Assembly (NCBI GenBank): GCA_937967425.1
Contig: CALBST010000271.1
Coordinates: 1 to 6,264 of the forward strand
DNA from: an uncultured Caulobacteraceae bacterium
GTDB lineage: Bacteria > Pseudomonadota > Alphaproteobacteria > Caulobacterales > TH1-2
Length of the DNA: 6,264 nucleotides
Direction: 5' to 3'
Of this stretch, positions 5,135 to 6,264 are shown in pieces. The notes under the pieces are model-generated. The model saw only the letters and a program-made list of their open reading frames with translations. It was not told the origin of the DNA and did no database searches. The position numbers and the translations under genes were made by a program. The stretch's first letter is position 1. The number at the start of each line of letters is the position of its first letter.

Positions 5135-5584
5135 ATGAAGTACGCACGCACGATCGTCGTCACCCTGGCGCTGCTGTTGGGCGCCTGCGAAACGCTCCCG
5201 ACGGGCGGCGTGACCGAGCCGACCGGCCCCTCGACGATACCATCAACGCCGATCAATCTTGGCGACTGGCGCAATGCGTCCGAAGCGGCGACGCTTCAGA
5301 GCTTCCAGCAAGGCGTCGCCAGCCGCTATGGCGTGGGCATGCAGATCGCGTCTGTTTCGGCTGATCTGCGGCGTAACGAGTTCAATTGCGGCGCGGCGCC
5401 TGCGCGCGCGGAAGGCAATCGTGGCGATCCGCCAGCGCAGGTCTGTCGCAAGACCACCGCCGCCAATGGCTGTACGCACACTTGGCAGGTGCATCTGTTT
5501 GGCGATGATGGAGCGCTCGCGCGCACGCGCGGGCTCTATGATCGCCGCTGCGGCAGTGACGGCCTACTGGGTGGGCCCGGCTGA
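5135..5584 (+). CDS. Cysteine-containing lipoprotein, second of a paralogous pair
   Basis: Also 149 residues and of unknown family. The signal peptide MKYARTIVVTLALLLGAC has lipobox LGAC (Cys18); the linker (19-38) is Thr/Pro-rich and shorter than in the upstream neighbour. The folded part matches that neighbour in order: INLGDWRNAS (40-49), VSADLRRNEFNC (74-85), CRKTTAANGCTHTWQVHL (104-121) and YDRRC (135-139). All four post-anchor Cys (85, 104, 113, 139) are kept. Compared with the neighbour it has an 11-residue insert between its first and second Cys. The ATG at 5135 lies 5 bases after the previous stop, with AGGTGAGAG between; an open GTG at 5108 would add nine charged residues before the signal and is rejected. 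The 3' end overlaps the convergent SseB-domain gene by 21 bases. Glu19 after the anchor Cys is compatible with outer-membrane sorting. Confidence 0.86.
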   Translation: MKYARTIVVTLALLLGACETLPTGGVTEPTGPSTIPSTPINLGDWRNASEAATLQSFQQGVASRYGVGMQIASVSADLRRNEFNCGAAPARAEGNRGDPPAQVCRKTTAANGCTHTWQVHLFGDDGALARTRGLYDRRCGSDGLLGGPG

Positions 5585-6052
5585 GCTTTCGCCGGGCGTC
5601 AGCAAATACGCCGCGACATCCGCGGGTTCGAGCGTCAGCATTGGCGCGAGCCCCGGATTGATCACGACATTCTTGCCCGCAAGCCGCGTGAATGCGGCGC
5701 GCCCATTGATGATGATGTGAGGGGCGTCTTCGCCGAGCACCTGCTGGAGGCGTTGCTCGCTGGTAAAAATGGCGCCTGCAATAAAGCCGTCTCGAACCTG
5801 GATTTCACGCACCGGCGCATCGTCCTCCTCGGACGCAAGGGCGAGGGCAACGTGCGTTTCCATCAGATAGCGGCGAAAGATCGGACGCATGTTCTGGTTG
5901 GTGAGCGCGGACACGAACGCGTACTCAAGCGCATTCTGGGGCGTGATCGTGGCGGGCTGGGTGGCCCGCTGTTGAGCAGGTGGCTGTGTTTGGCCAAAGG
6001 CAACCGCCGGCCAGGCGCCCAATGCGCTGATGAGCAGGGTGCGTCGCAACAT
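5564..6052 (-). CDS. Exported SseB-domain protein
   Basis: The 162-residue product starts with a signal peptide (MLRRTLLISALGAWPAVAFG, probable cleavage before Gln21), a Gln/Pro/Thr-rich stretch (21-37), then a domain resembling the SseB N-terminal family. Supporting blocks are NALEYAFVSALTNQNMRPIF (40-59), RYLMETHVALAL (61-72), the strand-turn GAIFTSEQRLQQVL (93-106) and VVINPGLAPMLTLEPADVAAYL (129-150, two consecutive blocks). The FTS.QRL and NPG...L.P.D motifs are the strongest signs. SseB proteins were named from E. coli for altered serine sensitivity and are usually cytosolic; their biochemical role is unclear, so an exported form is unusual. The ATG at 6052 is favoured by GGAGA five bases upstream and by the signal peptide; the frame stays open to 6169 but that extension overlaps the next gene. 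It diverges from the NifU-like gene (63-bp gap). Confidence 0.72.
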   Translation of the reverse strand: MLRRTLLISALGAWPAVAFGQTQPPAQQRATQPATITPQNALEYAFVSALTNQNMRPIFRRYLMETHVALALASEEDDAPVREIQVRDGFIAGAIFTSEQRLQQVLGEDAPHIIINGRAAFTRLAGKNVVINPGLAPMLTLEPADVAAYLLTPGESSAGPTQ

Positions 6053-6080
6053 GTGGCTCTCCGGGGGCCGATTTTGCCCG

Positions 6081-6110
6081 TTGCTTGCCCGCGAAGGAAG
6101 GCCACATAAG
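6081..6110 (+). promoter_or_regulatory. Possible promoter of the NifU-like gene
   Basis: TTGCTT (6081-6086) and CATAAG (6105-6110) are 18 bases apart inside the 63-bp divergent gap. A start site 6-7 bases after the -10 would fall on the ATG at 6116, which would make the mRNA leaderless. The matches to consensus are only partial, so this is tentative. Confidence 0.25.
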
Positions 6111-6115
6111 GGCGG

Positions 6116-6264
6116 ATGGACGACCTCTACCACCCGCGGATTATGGAACTGGCGGCCGAAATCCCGCATGTCGGGCGTCTCGACGCGCCGGACGGGGCGG
6201 CGACCAAGGTCAGCAAGATTTGCGGCTCGATGGTGACCGTCGAACTCGCGCTCCGTGACGGCGT
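6116..6264 (+). CDS. NifU/IscU-type iron-sulfur cluster scaffold, N-terminal part (cut by window edge)
   Basis: Scaffold proteins of this family assemble a [2Fe-2S] cluster on conserved Cys residues and pass it to apo-proteins. About 50 residues are visible before the right edge. MDDLYHPRIMELAAEIPHVG (1-20) and GRLDAPDGAATKVSKICGS (20-38) match the start of the stand-alone scaffold proteins common in alphaproteobacteria. Cys36 lies where IscU carries the first of its three cluster ligands, and the strand MVTVELALRDG (39-49) follows. The ATG at 6116 gives the usual N-terminus; AAGGG sits only 3 bases upstream (6108-6112) and AAGGAAGG 14 bases upstream, so neither spacing is ideal. It is transcribed away from the SseB-domain gene. 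The remaining ligands lie outside the window, so catalytic completeness is unknown. Confidence 0.88.
   Translation, partial: MDDLYHPRIMELAAEIPHVGRLDAPDGAATKVSKICGSMVTVELALRDG

Noticed and set aside
4506..5147. Minus-strand open frame of 213 codons across the GFA-like start and the first lipoprotein
   Set aside because: It overlaps two better-supported genes and has shadow-type composition.
4696..5364. Plus-strand open frame of 222 codons across both lipoproteins
   Set aside because: It is out of frame with both lipoproteins, whose signal peptides and shared Cys pattern show the true frames.
5717..6109. Plus-strand open frame of 130 codons opposite the SseB-domain gene
   Set aside because: It is antisense to a gene with a signal peptide and domain motifs; no domain or good start is seen.
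6053..6169. Upstream extension of the SseB-domain gene to 6169
   Set aside because: It would run through the divergent promoter gap and into the NifU-like gene, and would bury the signal peptide.
1..6264. Mobile element, prophage, CRISPR array or toxin-antitoxin module
   Set aside because: No transposase, integrase, terminal inverted repeats, spaced direct repeats or recognisable toxin/antitoxin pair was found on either strand.

Overview
The window is GC-rich, densely coded bacterial chromosome. The protein signatures, the codon choice and one Caulobacter-type -10 element (GCTAGAAC upstream of cysS) suggest an alphaproteobacterium, probably of the Caulobacterales/Hyphomonadaceae kind. That placement is an inference from style and was not searched. 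I see no tRNA, rRNA, CRISPR array, insertion sequence, integrase or phage gene.

Layout from left to right. A minus-strand GTP cyclohydrolase I gene (folE) runs off the left edge (1-281). A 188-bp intergenic stretch holds the probable cysS promoter. cysS (470-1846, +) encodes cysteinyl-tRNA synthetase and is followed by a small Trp-rich unknown protein (1846-2163, +) whose GTG start overlaps the cysS stop by one base. Next come a serpin carried on a lipoprotein signal peptide (2224-3462, +) and a secreted protein with a CARDB-like fold (3545-4102, +). A GFA-superfamily zinc protein that has lost the central cysteine motif faces them on the minus strand (4118-4591). Two adjacent lipoproteins of equal length (4680-5129 and 5135-5584, +) share a cysteine/tryptophan pattern and look like an old tandem duplication. 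The second overlaps tail to tail with a signal-peptide-bearing SseB-domain protein (5564-6052, -). Divergent from that, a NifU/IscU-type iron-sulfur scaffold gene (6116 onward, +) runs off the right edge.

The two ends and cysS are housekeeping genes (tetrahydrofolate/pterin synthesis, Cys-tRNA charging, Fe-S assembly). The middle holds mostly envelope or exported proteins: a lipoprotein serpin, a CARDB-like protein, two cysteine-rich lipoproteins and an SseB-domain protein. Five of the ten genes carry export signals. They do not form an obvious single pathway. The serpin plausibly protects the envelope against foreign or self proteases, and the other exported proteins have no assignable reaction. 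The points most worth a second look are the paralogous cysteine lipoprotein pair, the GFA protein without its catalytic cysteines, the serpin's predicted reactive bond, the exported SseB domain, and the probably leaderless cysS transcript. I see no strong evidence of a new multi-gene system.
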